The notes below the pieces were generated by a model. It made no database searches and had not been told where the DNA came from. It worked only from the letters and a program-made list of their open reading frames with translations. From Artocarpus heterophyllus (lineage: Eukaryota; Streptophyta; Magnoliopsida; Rosales; Moraceae), in contig CM046332.1 of assembly GCA_025403435.1 (NCBI GenBank), positions 8,239,903 to 8,303,902 on the forward strand: 64,000 nucleotides of DNA, given 5' to 3'. Position 1 is the stretch's first letter. The number at the start of each line of letters is the position of its first letter. The position numbers were made by a program, and so were the translations under genes. Below, piece by piece: positions 1 to 10,212 of the stretch.

Positions 1-259
1 AAAAACTTGATTGTAGCACTTTGGCTGTCATTATTTCTCCTCCAAAATGTCCCCCATAACCAGAACAATGACAGTGTTGAAGTATGTCTTCAATCTCCAC
101 TCTAGGAATACATCTTCTAATTACTTGATCTGCACATTGCTTGAATAAATAAGGCTCGTCCCAAATGTAATACTTGACATCATGTAAGATCGTCTTTTTC
201 CGCTAAGAAGTCAAATCTAGAGAGAGCATGTTACTAACAATGAAATTCACATGGTCGAC
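1..259 (-). pseudogene. Integrase N-terminal (H2C2 region) remnant of an Athila-like Ty3/gypsy pol
   Basis: Reverse-strand translation gives a block reading DVKYYIWDEPYLFKQCADQ, then RRCIP, then ILQHCHCSGYGGHFGG. This is the characteristic stretch before and within the integrase zinc-binding domain of plant Ty3/gypsy polyproteins, especially the Athila group. An in-frame stop lies shortly before it, so it is not functional. The sequence runs off the left edge of the window. On the other side it is cut by the solo LTR starting at 260, and the upstream RNase H part resumes at 2477. The insertion therefore lies between RNase H and integrase of one old element. Recognition is from family memory, not a search. 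Confidence 0.8.
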
Positions 260-531
260 TGTAACACTCCAAAATTAATTTAATGTTATTGTAATGTAAA
301 ATGATGAATTAGTGTGCCATAATTAATGTTTTAATGTTAATTTGATCATTTGGTAAATTTTAAATTTTAGGTTGTTTTGTTAATTTAATAAATTCTAACG
401 ATTCCTTATTATTTTAAAATGTCATTTTGAGTTTTTAAAACACAACAGTTTGTTAAATGTTAAAAATATTCCGTTTTACAAAACCGTGGGTGGCACTTGG
501 TTTTCGTACAGTAAAACCGTCCACCGTTTCT

Positions 532-645
532 CTCTATTTATTCTCTCTTCTCTCCCTCTCTTTGGCCCACTCTCACACACTCTCTCTCTCTCACCCGTGA
601 CTCTCTCTCTCACTCTCTCTCTCGGTTTCTCTCATTCTCTCTCAT
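532..645 (+). promoter_or_regulatory. TATA-like box and CT-rich initiator tract of the solo LTR
   Basis: A CTCTCTATTTATTCTC stretch is followed by about 100 bases of almost pure C/T with CTCTCT runs. The same pair (TATTTAT box, then a CT tract) occurs on the minus strand at the equivalent position in the LTR at 58551-60688 and more weakly in the chromovirus LTRs. This is therefore probably the U3/R boundary where retrotransposon transcription starts. Confidence 0.5.
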
Positions 646-1124
646 TTCTCTTTCAAATTTTTGAAACAAAATTTGAATCCAAGCTTCGGGTTAGCGAGTA
701 GGAAGCTCGGGGATGTGATTTGGCAACCAAGAACGTGGATTTAAAGCTTCGATTCGAGGTTAGTTTTGAAATTTCTAAACTTTTTCTAAATTTTCAATTT
801 TCGTGCATTTTTGAAATCTAAGTTTGTTTGAGCTTAGAAAACCCTTGATTTGAGTTAAAGGAACTTAGAACACCTAGAATCTAAGCTTGGATTGAAGAAA
901 AATGGATATGATTCAAGATTTTTCATTTTTCCTCATTTTCTCTCATTTTTAGATTTTTTGGGATTTTTATGTTTAAGTCTTGTTTAAATGAGTCCAAAAG
1001 TGCTCTATTATGTTTTTCTATCATCTATGATTGTTTTCTATGTCTGGGATTTGAGAAAAACAGATTAAATCAAGATTTGAGTTTTGGTAAACCCAAAACC
1101 CGTTGCTGAAAATTCTGGGTTTTT

Positions 1125-1320
1125 CTAGTTCGGCAGGCCGGACTACGCGTTCGGCCGGCCAGACTACGCGTTCGGCAGGCCGGACTACGCATTCGGCAGG
1201 TCGGATTCATCTGTCCGGTAGGCCGAACCTGAAAAATGTCCGGTTGACTGGACTTGATTTCTGGCAGGCCGAATTGCACAGTTCGGCCAGCCGAAGCAGG
1301 GCGTCCGGCAGGCCGAAAAA
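1125..1320 (+). repeat. GC-rich palindromic cluster inside the solo LTR
   Basis: About 200 bases of strongly GC-rich sequence lie in an AT-rich LTR. The motif TTCGGCAGGCCGGAC recurs in near-tandem form, with variants TTCGGCCGGCCAGAC and GTCCGGCAGGCCGAA. The first copies are about 21 bases apart, joined by TACGCG or TACGCA. The reading frames on both strands here only translate this repeat and are not genes. Confidence 0.8.
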
Positions 1321-2476
1321 TTTTATGATTTTTCATCTATTCTCACTATTTTGAACCCCGATTGAAATTCCAACCTTATAAAATGATTCTAAAGATACAA
1401 ATGGCACACTAGGACATCATGAAATGGTTTAGTAACATAGAATGTCTCGAATTAGATATTGATCGACTTAGTGTATATTTAGGATCGTTCGTGGTTCCGC
1501 GAAGCTAACATATAGCGGACCGGGATTACGGTGTGGGGCCCCGGCACGAGTATTGAGGTAGGACTTCTACCCTTTCTTTGGTAACTCAGTTTCAAAATAA
1601 TTTGGCTTTGAAAAGGGTTTCTATAAAAATGTTTTCAACGGTTGATTGAAAATAGAATTTATCGGTTTTATTTTTGTAAACCATGAACTGAGATGAACTT
1701 CATAATGAATGATAATGAAAACATCTGGTAAATGGGTTTTGAATAATGTTAGAAATGAATATAAGGGCATGATGCCATATCAGAGATCGGGTCATGTAGC
1801 AATCGACCTTGGGGGCAGGTCCTGAAACCCGGCTGGGCCACTACGATGGTGATATTCATGTGGTTTGCCTAGGAAAAGAAAATAATGTTTCTTGTCGACC
1901 GAATAAATTGTTTTGGGTAAGAACAGTTTTATAAAATTTATTTATTCAAGGTTTCTTTTAAATAATTCCCTAAATAGTGAGACTTTTCTTTAAATTAAAT
2001 GATTTATTAAAATGTAGTCTTACTGAGCCTTTCGCTCACACTTGGTTTGTTTTTTTTTTAAAACTTCCCCTTAGGTGGATTTCCTCTTAGGTTCAGAGAA
2101 GACTCTACGGACAGAACTCAGGAGCAGGAGAAGGACTAGTATATTATTTGTAGTAATTGATTAAGGCATGTAATGTTTTAACTCTATTTGTACTTGGACT
2201 GTGGTTGTATTATTATATTATCAGTACTATGTGTGTGCACAAGTTGTGGATTAGTGGGACCCTTACTCGCAGTTCTTTACTATTTTATTATTCGCTTAAT
2301 GACTTCACCTGCTTAATGTTTATGAATTCTTTTTAAGTAAAATGTAGTTTTGAAACTTCCACATTTTTATATATTTGACTTAACCCTTAAAATTCTTGAT
2401 TTTAATTAAATTCCTCTTTTAATTAATTTAAATAATCCGCCACGTCACCTCCAGTACTCCGGGGCGTAACATCGAC

Positions 2477-4303
2477 ACACCATGGAAGACTCTTATGATT
2501 GAATGCAAACAACTATTCATCACGGAATGATTCATTAATCATCGTCTCATCTCTGATCTTTCCATCATTTTCCAGTCGCGATAGATGATCTGCCACTTGA
2601 TTCTCCATCCTCTTTTATCTCGAATTTCCAGGTCAAACTCTTGCAATAAAAGGATTCATCTGATGAGCCGAGGTTTTGCACCCTTCTTGGCAATTAGCTA
2701 CTTGATGGCTGCATGGTCAATGTAGCCAATAACTTTTATACCAATAAGATTGGAGTGAAATTTGTCAAAAGCAAAGACAACTGCCAACAACTCCTCGGTG
2801 TTGGCATAGTTTATCTGTGCATCATCCAAAATTTTCATAGCATAATATATGGTGTGGAATGCCCGATTTTTCCGTTGGCCTGAAATTGCCCCTATAACAA
2901 AATCGTTAGCTTCACACATCAGCTTGAAAAGGAAGACTCCAGTTTGGCGCAACAATAATGGAAGCTGTAACAAGTTTTGTCTTCAACAACTGAAATGCTT
3001 GAAGGCACTCATCATTGAACTTGAAAGATTATCTTTCTTCAGTAGATTACAAAGTGGCTTTGAAATCTTCAAGAAATCTTTAATGAAACGCCCATAGGAA
3101 CCCGCATGGCCCAAGAAACTTCTAACACTCTTAACGGAAGATGGCATTGGAAGCTTCTCAATAGTCTCTGTCTTAGCTCTGTCCACTTCTATGCCTTTTG
3201 ATGATATCTTGTGTCCCATAGCAATCCCTTCTTGCACAATGAAATGACATTTTGCCCAGTTTAGCATGAGATTCATATCTTCGCATCTTTTTAGTACTAG
3301 AGCTACATTACCCAAGTAGAGATTGAAAGAATCACCAAATACAGAAAGGTCATCCGTGAATACCACAATGAATTGCTTCACCATGTTTGAGAAAATGGCC
3401 ATCATACACTTTTAAAAGGTCACCGATGCATTATAATGCCCAAATGGCATCCTTCGAAATGAAAAAGTCCCATAAGGACACGTAAAAGTAGTCTTTTCCT
3501 AATCCTTATGTGCTATGGCTACACGTAAAAGCAGTCTTTTCTTGAACCCCGAGTGCTATAGCTATCTGATTATACCCAGTTACCCATTCAAAAAGTAGTT
3601 AAAAGAATGCCCATCTAACCTATCAAGCATTTGATCATTGAAAGGTAGTGGAAAATGATCCTTCCGAGTGGCTTTGTTTAGCTTTTGATAGTCTATACAA
3701 ACTTGCCATCCAGTCACAGTTCTAGTCGAAATAAGCTCATTATTTTCATTGGTCACTGTTACCATTCCTCCCTTCTTTGGCGCACATTGCACCGGATTAA
3801 CCCATGAACTATCTGACATTGGATAAATTATACCTATCAAGCCATTTCAATACCTCCATTTTCACCACCATCTTCATAATTGAATTTAGCCGACATTGAT
3901 GTTCAATTGACGACTTATGATTATCCTCCATGAGAATTTTATGCATGCATAAAGAAGGGCCAGTCCCTTTAATGTCAACTATGGACCATCCCAAAGCTCT
4001 CTTGCATTCTCTTAAAACCCGCAACAGCTTTTCTTCATGCTCATCGTGAAGTGAGGCTGATATAATCATTGGCAAAGTATTCACCCAAAAATGCATACCT
4101 TAAATGACTAGGGAGATGTCTGAGCTCAAATGATGGCAGTTGTTCAATAGAAGACTTCAGACGTGTCTCTGATGATAGCAGTTCAAATTTAGATTTAGGG
4201 TGAAGAAATTTTGGTACAACTTCCAAATAATTCACACACTCCAAACAGTCAGATTCTTCTATAGAGCCATTATCAATGAGTGCCAATTCAAGTTTATCTA
4301 AAG
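2477..4303 (-). pseudogene. Decayed Athila-like Ty3/gypsy pol: protease-RT junction, reverse transcriptase, RNase H
   Basis: Read on the minus strand from 4286 downward, the pieces are in normal polyprotein order. First comes the protease-RT linker (LPSHLRYAFLGE, KLLRVLRECKRALGW). Then the N-terminal RT (IIYPMSDSSWVNPVQ, VCIDYQKLNKATRKDHFPLPF). Then the RT palm with the catalytic site degenerated to FTDD in FIVVFTDDLSVFG, followed by LGHKISSKGIEV-like and RSFLGHAGSYGRFIKDF. Last is RNase H (LMCEANDFVIGAISGQRKN, ELLAVVFAFDKF), then a LLLQEFDLEIRDKRG-like block near 2600-2660. Frameshifts and stops separate the pieces, so it is dead. It continues across the solo LTR into the integrase fragment at 1-259. 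Confidence 0.88.
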
Positions 4304-4960
4304 ACGAGTGAGTTGAAAGGCAAAAACTTGTTGTTGTAATAGAGTGAGTTGTTGTTGGAGTGCTTTAATTCTATCGGCGAGCCGACAGTCTTGTTGGTGA
4401 CGGCAGGACAGCATGGCGGCAGTAGAATGTTCGGCTTTGGTCCTAGTTGACATAGTGGAAGCCTAAGAAAAATTAGGAAAAAATGATAAATTCCTAAAAC
4501 TGGTTGACCAAATTAGAATACCAGAATATCCATTAATTCAATCTGAATATCGAAAGATAGATAAACTTGCAATCTGTTAATTCACGTGGAATACTGCAAT
4601 AACAAAGATGTGAGTAATTCGTTGATTCGAAGGAATACTAAAGAAAAAGCAAAATATGAGAGAAATCTCTTTGAAATTTTATTGAATAACTGAAAATCAC
4701 ATTCTTATACTAGCCTATTTATAGAATTCTAAATGCATAAAACAAATAAAAGAAACTAGAAAATAATCCTAAAATTCATAACCAAAGCTTATTTGATAAT
4801 AGAAAACAAAATCTAATATTTTAAATTTGAAAGTAACTCAAAATAACTAAAATTCGGGAAACTTCCAAAATAGCTCCGGGCTTGGGGCGGTCGACCGGCA
4901 TATGGCATGGGCGGTCGACCGGTTGTCTTCAGTGTGGACAATACACGCTACATTAGTAAT
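4303..4960 (-). mobile_element. LTR/leader and gag-start remnant of another Ty3/gypsy element
   Basis: On the minus strand there is a TATA box (TTCTATAAATAGGC, 4713-4726), then an AATAAAATTT motif about 30 bases on, a leader of about 250 bases, and an ATG at about 4453. The ATG opens a roughly 50-codon frame beginning MSTRTK with a Q/L-rich heptad-like stretch (IKALQQQLTLLQQQ). That resembles the start of a gypsy gag with a coiled coil. The frame stops where the pol remnant begins (near 4303), so gag start and pol are fused by a large internal deletion. No primer-binding site is recognisable. Upstream of the TATA box are two GGTCGACCGG palindromes (4882-4925). Confidence 0.5.
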
Positions 4961-4991
4961 CTTATGAAAAATATGTTGAGATTAGAAAGAA

Positions 4992-5020
4992 ATATATATA
5001 TATATATATATACACACACT
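4992..5020. repeat. (AT)n/(AC)n microsatellite
   Basis: About eleven AT units are followed by a short ACACAC run. Confidence 0.9.
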
Positions 5021-5027
5021 TATTTTC

Positions 5028-5348
5028 AATGGTTACGTTTCTAATAGTTACCTTTTTAATGAGGGTATGTTTTAACAATAATTGATGACGTAACGTCATA
5101 TGAATTCAACCTCGTTAATTACCCTAATTTTTTTTTAATTAACTATCTATTTGATTACAATCATCAGATTTATATTAAATAAATAACAATATCAATATCC
5201 ATTGTAAACGTAACCATTCAAAACACACCCCCTCTAATGAAATGGATAGTTGAATAAAAAATTTATGATAATTAACGAGGTTAAATTCTTATCATGCCAT
5301 ATTATCAATTGTCAAAATATACATTTATTGGAAATGTAACGATTGGTA
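5028..5348. mobile_element. MITE-like element with long imperfect terminal inverted repeats
   Basis: The outer arms are inverted copies. The left arm starts CAATGGTTACGTTTCTAAT and ends near CAACCTCGTTAATTA (5028-5122). The right arm holds TTAACGAGGTT through GGAAATGTAACGATTGG (5270-5348). A third, inverted partial copy of the outer motif (AAACGTAACCATTC) lies internally at about 5206. It has no coding capacity. The superfamily is not assigned and no TSD was confirmed. Confidence 0.5.
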
Positions 5349-5430
5349 ACATGGCCATTGAAAGCTAGTCCACAAGATAACTTTGACAGCATTAATAATG
5401 CGGTTACAAAAAATCTCTTTCATAAAAAAT

Positions 5431-5541
5431 AAGAGCCCGTTTGGTTCGAGTATTTGAATGAAGATTTAAATTTTTGTGAGAGAAAATACTGTAACAAAAT
5501 GATTCAAACCGTGATTCAAACCACAAAACAAACGGGCCCTA
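5431..5541. mobile_element. Small hAT-like MITE, copy 1
   Basis: The terminal inverted repeats are GAGCCCGTTTGGTTCG on the left and CAAACGGGCCCT on the right, spanning about 108 bp. The interior (GAATGAAGATTTAAATTTTTGTGAGAGAA) resembles the element at 17721-17856, so both belong to one family. An A/T-rich 8-bp TSD is plausible but cannot be fixed in this context. Confidence 0.6.
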
Positions 5542-6230
5542 AATAAAAACTCGTAGGAAAAGATACAATGAATTAAATTGAAGCATTCGAATGAATTATT
5601 ACAAAAGCTGTATAATCTCCTCTGTGTTTTTATGTTTTGCATCGTGCTTGTACAGAGAATATTTTCTAACTCCATTTCGAATATGTAAGGCTTGCGAAAT
5701 ACTTATAAAAAAAATGAAAAAAGGATGAAGACGGAAAAAACAAATAAAGTTGGCACGTTTTTTCTTGAAGAGAAATAAAGTCGTCACTTTTTTCCCTGTG
5801 TTCTATTGGTTTGTGGAAATAGGGGGATCATATTTGCCTTTTCTAGCCCACTTTTAGTCATTGGAGGTCTTACGGGAAACTTTATGCCCGGCCTCCTCAG
5901 ATTTAATAATTTATCTAAAATTATTTAATTACAACAAATGATTATTCTTAATGTGAAAGTTTCTTTGAAAAAATTTAAAATTTTGATACTCCAAGTTCTA
6001 TTAACATATTTTGCTTGCAAAACATTTTTTTCTTAGAAAATTTTATCTTATATTTGTAAAACCTAAATCATATTGTTATCTCATTATTTGAAGAATATTA
6101 AAAAGTAACTTGTGGCTTTGAAAGTTTTATTTTGAAGACTGAAATATTCAATTTACTCTTTTTATTAATTCCCAAATTTTTGTATAAAACATAAAAAAAG
6201 AATAAGGACTCAAGTTTTTCATAGTAACCC
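5542..6230. other. AT-rich DNA with no recognised feature
   Basis: Short frames here are low-complexity (F/K-rich) and not convincing. I see no transposon ends. Confidence 0.6.
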
Positions 6231-6237
6231 AACAATT

Positions 6238-6432
6238 TTGAGCGGCGACACGTTGGTCTTGGCAGTGAGCAGCGGATCGGAGAATGTTCTCTGGCACGAT
6301 GGACTCAAGCGAGTTGACATGTCAGGTAGGGCACTCTATTTGGCCACTTCGACGGCTTGGGTTTCAGTTAATACGTCTCTCGCTGCTCAGTTCACTTGCC
6401 ACCTCACCAATTTGCGACTCATTTCCATCTAG
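6238..6432 (+). other. GC-richer island with a 64-codon open frame, unrecognised
   Basis: A stretch of about 190 bases has clearly higher GC than both flanks and is open on the plus strand through TAG at 6430-6432. The frame has no ATG at its head (it opens with TTG), and the product is not one I recognise. It could be a relic exon, a promoter fragment, or part of a transposon. The minus-strand frames are interrupted. I assign no function. Confidence 0.25.
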
Positions 6433-6567
6433 AACGATGAGACTCCCTGACTAATTTTGTTTAATTAAACCAAGTTTTTTTTTACTCAGAGGAGTTTCCC
6501 CAAGTATGAAAGGAAGAAATTCAACATTCCTTCCTGATTGTACTCTCTGCACTTTAATGACTACTAA

Positions 6568-6811
6568 TGTTGGTATTTTATAACATTCATATAACTTACC
6601 GATTAACATTTCATTAGTAGTAGTTTATTGTTATATGTCATGGTTTTTGGACTTTCCTATTTTATGATTTTTGGCTTATATATACGACCTTTGGGAGCTT
6701 CAATTTGTACTCAATTAGATGATGAAGAATAAGAAAGTTTCTTTTTATTTCTTTGTGTCTCTCTATTTTTTATACTTTACAATTTAGTTATTTTGCATTT
6801 TTTTCATAACA
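6568..6811 (+). mobile_element. Short LTR (about 244 bp), copia-like
   Basis: It begins TGTTGGTATTTTAT and ends TTTTCATAACA, so it has TG...CA ends with an inverted TGTTA/TAACA-type terminus. Inside are a TATA box (TTATATATACGACC, about 6675) and T-rich downstream sequence. It is followed at once by TATTATCAGCACGAG, a motif found next to LTRs in several plant copia elements. No second LTR was found downstream, so this is either a 5' LTR whose interior was lost or part of a small non-autonomous element. Confidence 0.55.
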
Positions 6812-6826
6812 TATTATCAGCACGAG
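6812..6826 (+). promoter_or_regulatory. Primer-binding-site-like motif after the short LTR
   Basis: TATTATCAGCACGAG sits directly after the LTR end, in the place of a primer-binding site. It is not the common initiator-Met type (TGGTATCAGAGC), although the TATCAG core is shared. Confidence 0.35.
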
Positions 6827-7398
6827 TTTTAGCATTGACTTTTTGTTAATTAAGGTATTTAGTTATAAATATTTTTGCTAATAATTTTCCTCATGATGAT
6901 TATCAGTTGGTTGTATGCCTGAACATTGTTATATGATTTGTGGAATTTATTTTTCCTTTTACTTTCGAAATCATTACTTTATTGTTAAGAGATTTATCGG
7001 ATTTATCTATTCACTACATCTTTATGCGTATGTTTGCATTGTCAACTACGTGGAAGGTCATTTATTTTTTTTATTTTTATTATATTAGTTCATATTTATA
7101 CAATTGTTTATGTTGTATGTGGTTCATGACGTACCCAATTGTAAAAGGATTGAAGCATCTTAAAGTTTTATTTCATGACGACCCATATTTACATGGTCAT
7201 TATTTAACTATATAATTATATACTTAAACATATCTTATCATAAAATACTTAGATTTGCAAAATAATTTTTTTTGAACATAACAATAAATTTCTTGAAATA
7301 TTTTTTTAAAATATTTCTTAATTTAAAATAAAAATTTGAAACATTTTTAGGATTAAATATCGTTATAGTTTTTTTTCTTTGAAATTTACTTATTTTGT
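6827..7398. other. AT-rich DNA, possible decayed interior of the short-LTR element
   Basis: A 91-codon hydrophobic frame at 6940-7215 is F/Y/L-rich from poly-T and poly-AT codons and matches no family I know. No gag or pol motifs are seen. Confidence 0.4.
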
Positions 7399-10212
7399 TG
7401 CAGTATCTAGTACAACATTTTGAATCTTAAGATTTTCTAGACTAAGGTCGTATAATTATAACCTTGGTCTTCAATAACACATACATAAAACTATTTAAAC
7501 ATACATTAAAATTCATTTAAATCTACTATGAAAGATTCATTTTGTAAACGGCATTCATTCTCATATACACCATTTGTCCGCCACTTGCCACTACCTATTG
7601 AGTGTTGCTGACAAGTTTCTTATTTGCAGTATGAACATAACTAAATGAGCTTTTGCTTAGCAAGTAGGAACTCATGTTTGCGAAACATAACTTATAACAT
7701 TATCAAAACATGCACGAGCTGATTATGCTTCATTATGAACATGTCTTATATATCTATCTTATCATATTTAACGGGTCCAAGTATTCATATAGTTTGTGTG
7801 CGATTATCAAGAAGTTAGGATTCGTGAGGTCCCCAATGACATCGAGATTATAAACTGAACTAAACTGAATGCCTTCTCGTATGTCGAGAGGTCTTGAATA
7901 GTCCCCTAGTCAGAAGGTTGGTACGACACTCTTAACTTATCTTATTCATTTTACTTGTCTATTATGTGTATGTAATATAACATCATATAACATAAGACAT
8001 AACCATACATGACATAAGGTGAGTACGCAACATAATTTAACTCTGCATAACATCACACATAACTTATAACATAACATAAGCATGGCATAACATAGACATA
8101 GCATATCTCAATGTATCGTGACATAACATGGTATAATATTGATCATGCATTTTCATAATTTTTATAAAACATGTAAAAATACCTTAATTTGAAAACTGTA
8201 GTTTTCATAATATAGACGAGATTCCTACTTACCTGGTTTTCAGAAATAGGATATGCTTACTTGCCACGTTCTTATCCACTATTCTTGAATTTTGTGGAAA
8301 AACAACTAGTAAGAGAGTAAGCTTAACTTATTTTATACTAATTAGTTTAACATATTATAAAAAGAAATTAAATCTTTATCAGAATTTCTATTTATTAAAG
8401 ACAAAATTTTCAAAAATTCTTTTCACGAAAGTTCTTCGGCTCATCGAGATCCAAAACATTTTTGTAAAAATTATGATCCAACTTTGGAAAGGTCATTTCA
8501 CTGAAAATGTAAACTGCACTATAATTGTTGCAACCAATTTTGCAACATCTTATGAAATACACGATGAAAACAGTTTCGGAAACAACCACAACGTTGTAGT
8601 TGCTACAACAATGTTGGAAAATAATAAACTGAGTGATTCAACTTTTGAAATTTAAAAAAACTAAACAGTTTTGAAACAAAAATGAAATATGCACTATAGG
8701 AGTTGCACAACCATACTGCAACACCTCCTAAAACATTAAGTAGAGCAGCTTTAAAAAAATCACAAAATATTGTCTTAAAGATGGAATTTCAATTTGTGAC
8801 ATTTCACGTAGAGTTTTTCAAATTGTCGATATCTATGAGTCTCATGTTGAATAATATTCGATATTTGGCCTTTATAGATCTTCTTTTCTATGTAAAGATT
8901 GGTGTGAATAAATTTTCTAAGACACCTACTTCTAAACCTATACATACATGCTCTAAAATTTAACCATACATCAACCAACATCTCATAACCATATAATACT
9001 ACCATAAACACACTCTTAGACTATTATTACATGCCTTACCTCAAATAAACAAAAACTAAATCAAAGCTTAAGAAACAAAAGATTAAGGTTTAGAGAACCC
9101 TTAGTACTTGTTGTCTAGATCTCCATTCTTCTTTCTTTCCTCTTCTAGATGTGGGTAAAATTGAGTGAGGAAGTTGGAAATTTTGGAATGAATGGTTGGA
9201 GGAAGTCCATGGTTTTCTAGAGAGAATAAGGAAGCAAAATTTTCTTTTCAGAGTAAAAATGGACTGTTGGAAACATAAGGCATATTTATAGGCTTAAAAC
9301 TAATTGACTTAGATTTCAGTTACGTTGATTTTCAAGCTTCTAAGTGAGCTTTAAGAAGTAAGAAATCATGTTAATGGGACCTCATGGTGGTGCCAACTTG
9401 GAGAAAAAAGGAGGGAAAATTTTTCCATCATTAAACAAATTATTTTTACCCTTTGGTGAATAGTGTAAAGTGGTGTCCCTTTCAGAGACTAGATCAAATT
9501 TTTTAGGCTTGCTTTTGGACTTGGGTGACTTTGTGTCTCCACACACACTAAAACTAAACTACCCTATTCACATACACTGCTTAGCTCTTGGTTCGAGTTC
9601 TGTTCTCCAAACGGTGAATCCCGACACTCTAATTCGCAGTCTCGAATTAAGTTCCGAATTAATTGATAGCGTTGTTTCTACTAAATCGTGTACCAAAATA
9701 CACTGTTATGGCACTTAAATTATTCATTGATTGCATGAGACCTAATTTTAATTTTTCTTGCACTTATCTCGGAATTAAGGTAGTCTTTTTATTGTATCAA
9801 TTCGTGAGTCCGGATAGCATTTTTACTAAAAATACTTCTCGCATAGCTTCAAATTCTAGCTAATGGGTGGTGATTAAGCATGTTTATATATTAGAGTGTT
9901 TCTCTGAACACTGCTAATACTATACTGTACTTGAAAATATTTTACAGCAAATTTTCAAGTTAATTTATAGTTTAAATTTTCCTCCGTCTTAAATCGCAGT
10001 GTATAACCCCATTATTTGCCTGTATAAGCTAGGAAATCTAGGTTAGATATTTAATATAGAATTTTGAAATTTATTTTATACTTCCACAGATTTTCAAATA
10101 CAGAACTTGACATGGGATTTTCTCAAAATATACCCCACATAACAATTTAAATTTTCAGCATTTAATTCTAAGGTTTCCTTGGACATCACTAGGGTTGTCA
10201 AAGTCTGTTACA
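7399..10212 (-). mobile_element. Large LTR (about 2.8 kb), family A copy 1, probably solo
   Basis: On the minus strand it starts TGTAACAGACTTTGACAACC and ends ACTGCAACA. The flanking pentamers are TTTGT (7394-7398) and CTTGT (10213-10217), a four-of-five TSD match. On the minus strand there is a TATA box (CCTATAAATAT, 9282-9292), then a transcribed region with ATAACAT/ATGTTATG-rich simple sequence (7970-8160). A GCAAAAGCTCATTTAG-type block (about 7650-7680) resembles the block near the end of the other large gypsy LTRs here. No internal coding region adjoins it. Copies at 11469-12636 and 14575-17113 share landmarks in the same order. Confidence 0.6.
7970..8160. repeat. ATAACAT-rich simple repeat inside the LTR
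   Basis: Irregular repetition of CATAACATA and ATAACATAAG-type words. An inverted equivalent (TTATGTTATGTCATG) lies at about 16840-17050 in family A copy 3. Confidence 0.6.

Larger units (their letters stand above)
260..2471 (+). mobile_element. Solo LTR of a Ty3/gypsy element (2.2 kb), perfect 5-bp TSD
   Basis: The LTR begins TGTAACACTCC and ends GGGGCGTAACA. It is flanked by TCGAC at 255-259 and again at 2472-2476, a perfect target-site duplication. No primer-binding site, polypurine tract or internal region adjoins it, so it is a solo LTR left by LTR-LTR recombination. It lies inside an older pol gene on the opposite strand. In order it contains a TATA-like box near 532-546 (CTATTTATTCTC), a CT-rich tract, a GC-rich palindromic cluster (1125-1320), a conserved block with a hairpin (about 1765-1875), and an AT-rich tail. 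The same order of landmarks recurs in the LTRs at 22849, 38855 and 58551. Confidence 0.93.

Noticed and set aside
450..701. 83-codon S/L-rich frame
   Set aside because: Encoded by the CT-rich start region of the solo LTR.
1070..1354. Overlapping 83-88 codon frames rich in AGRTT and PAGR repeats
   Set aside because: Both strands are open only because of the GC-rich repeat cluster in the LTR. There is no homology or initiation context.
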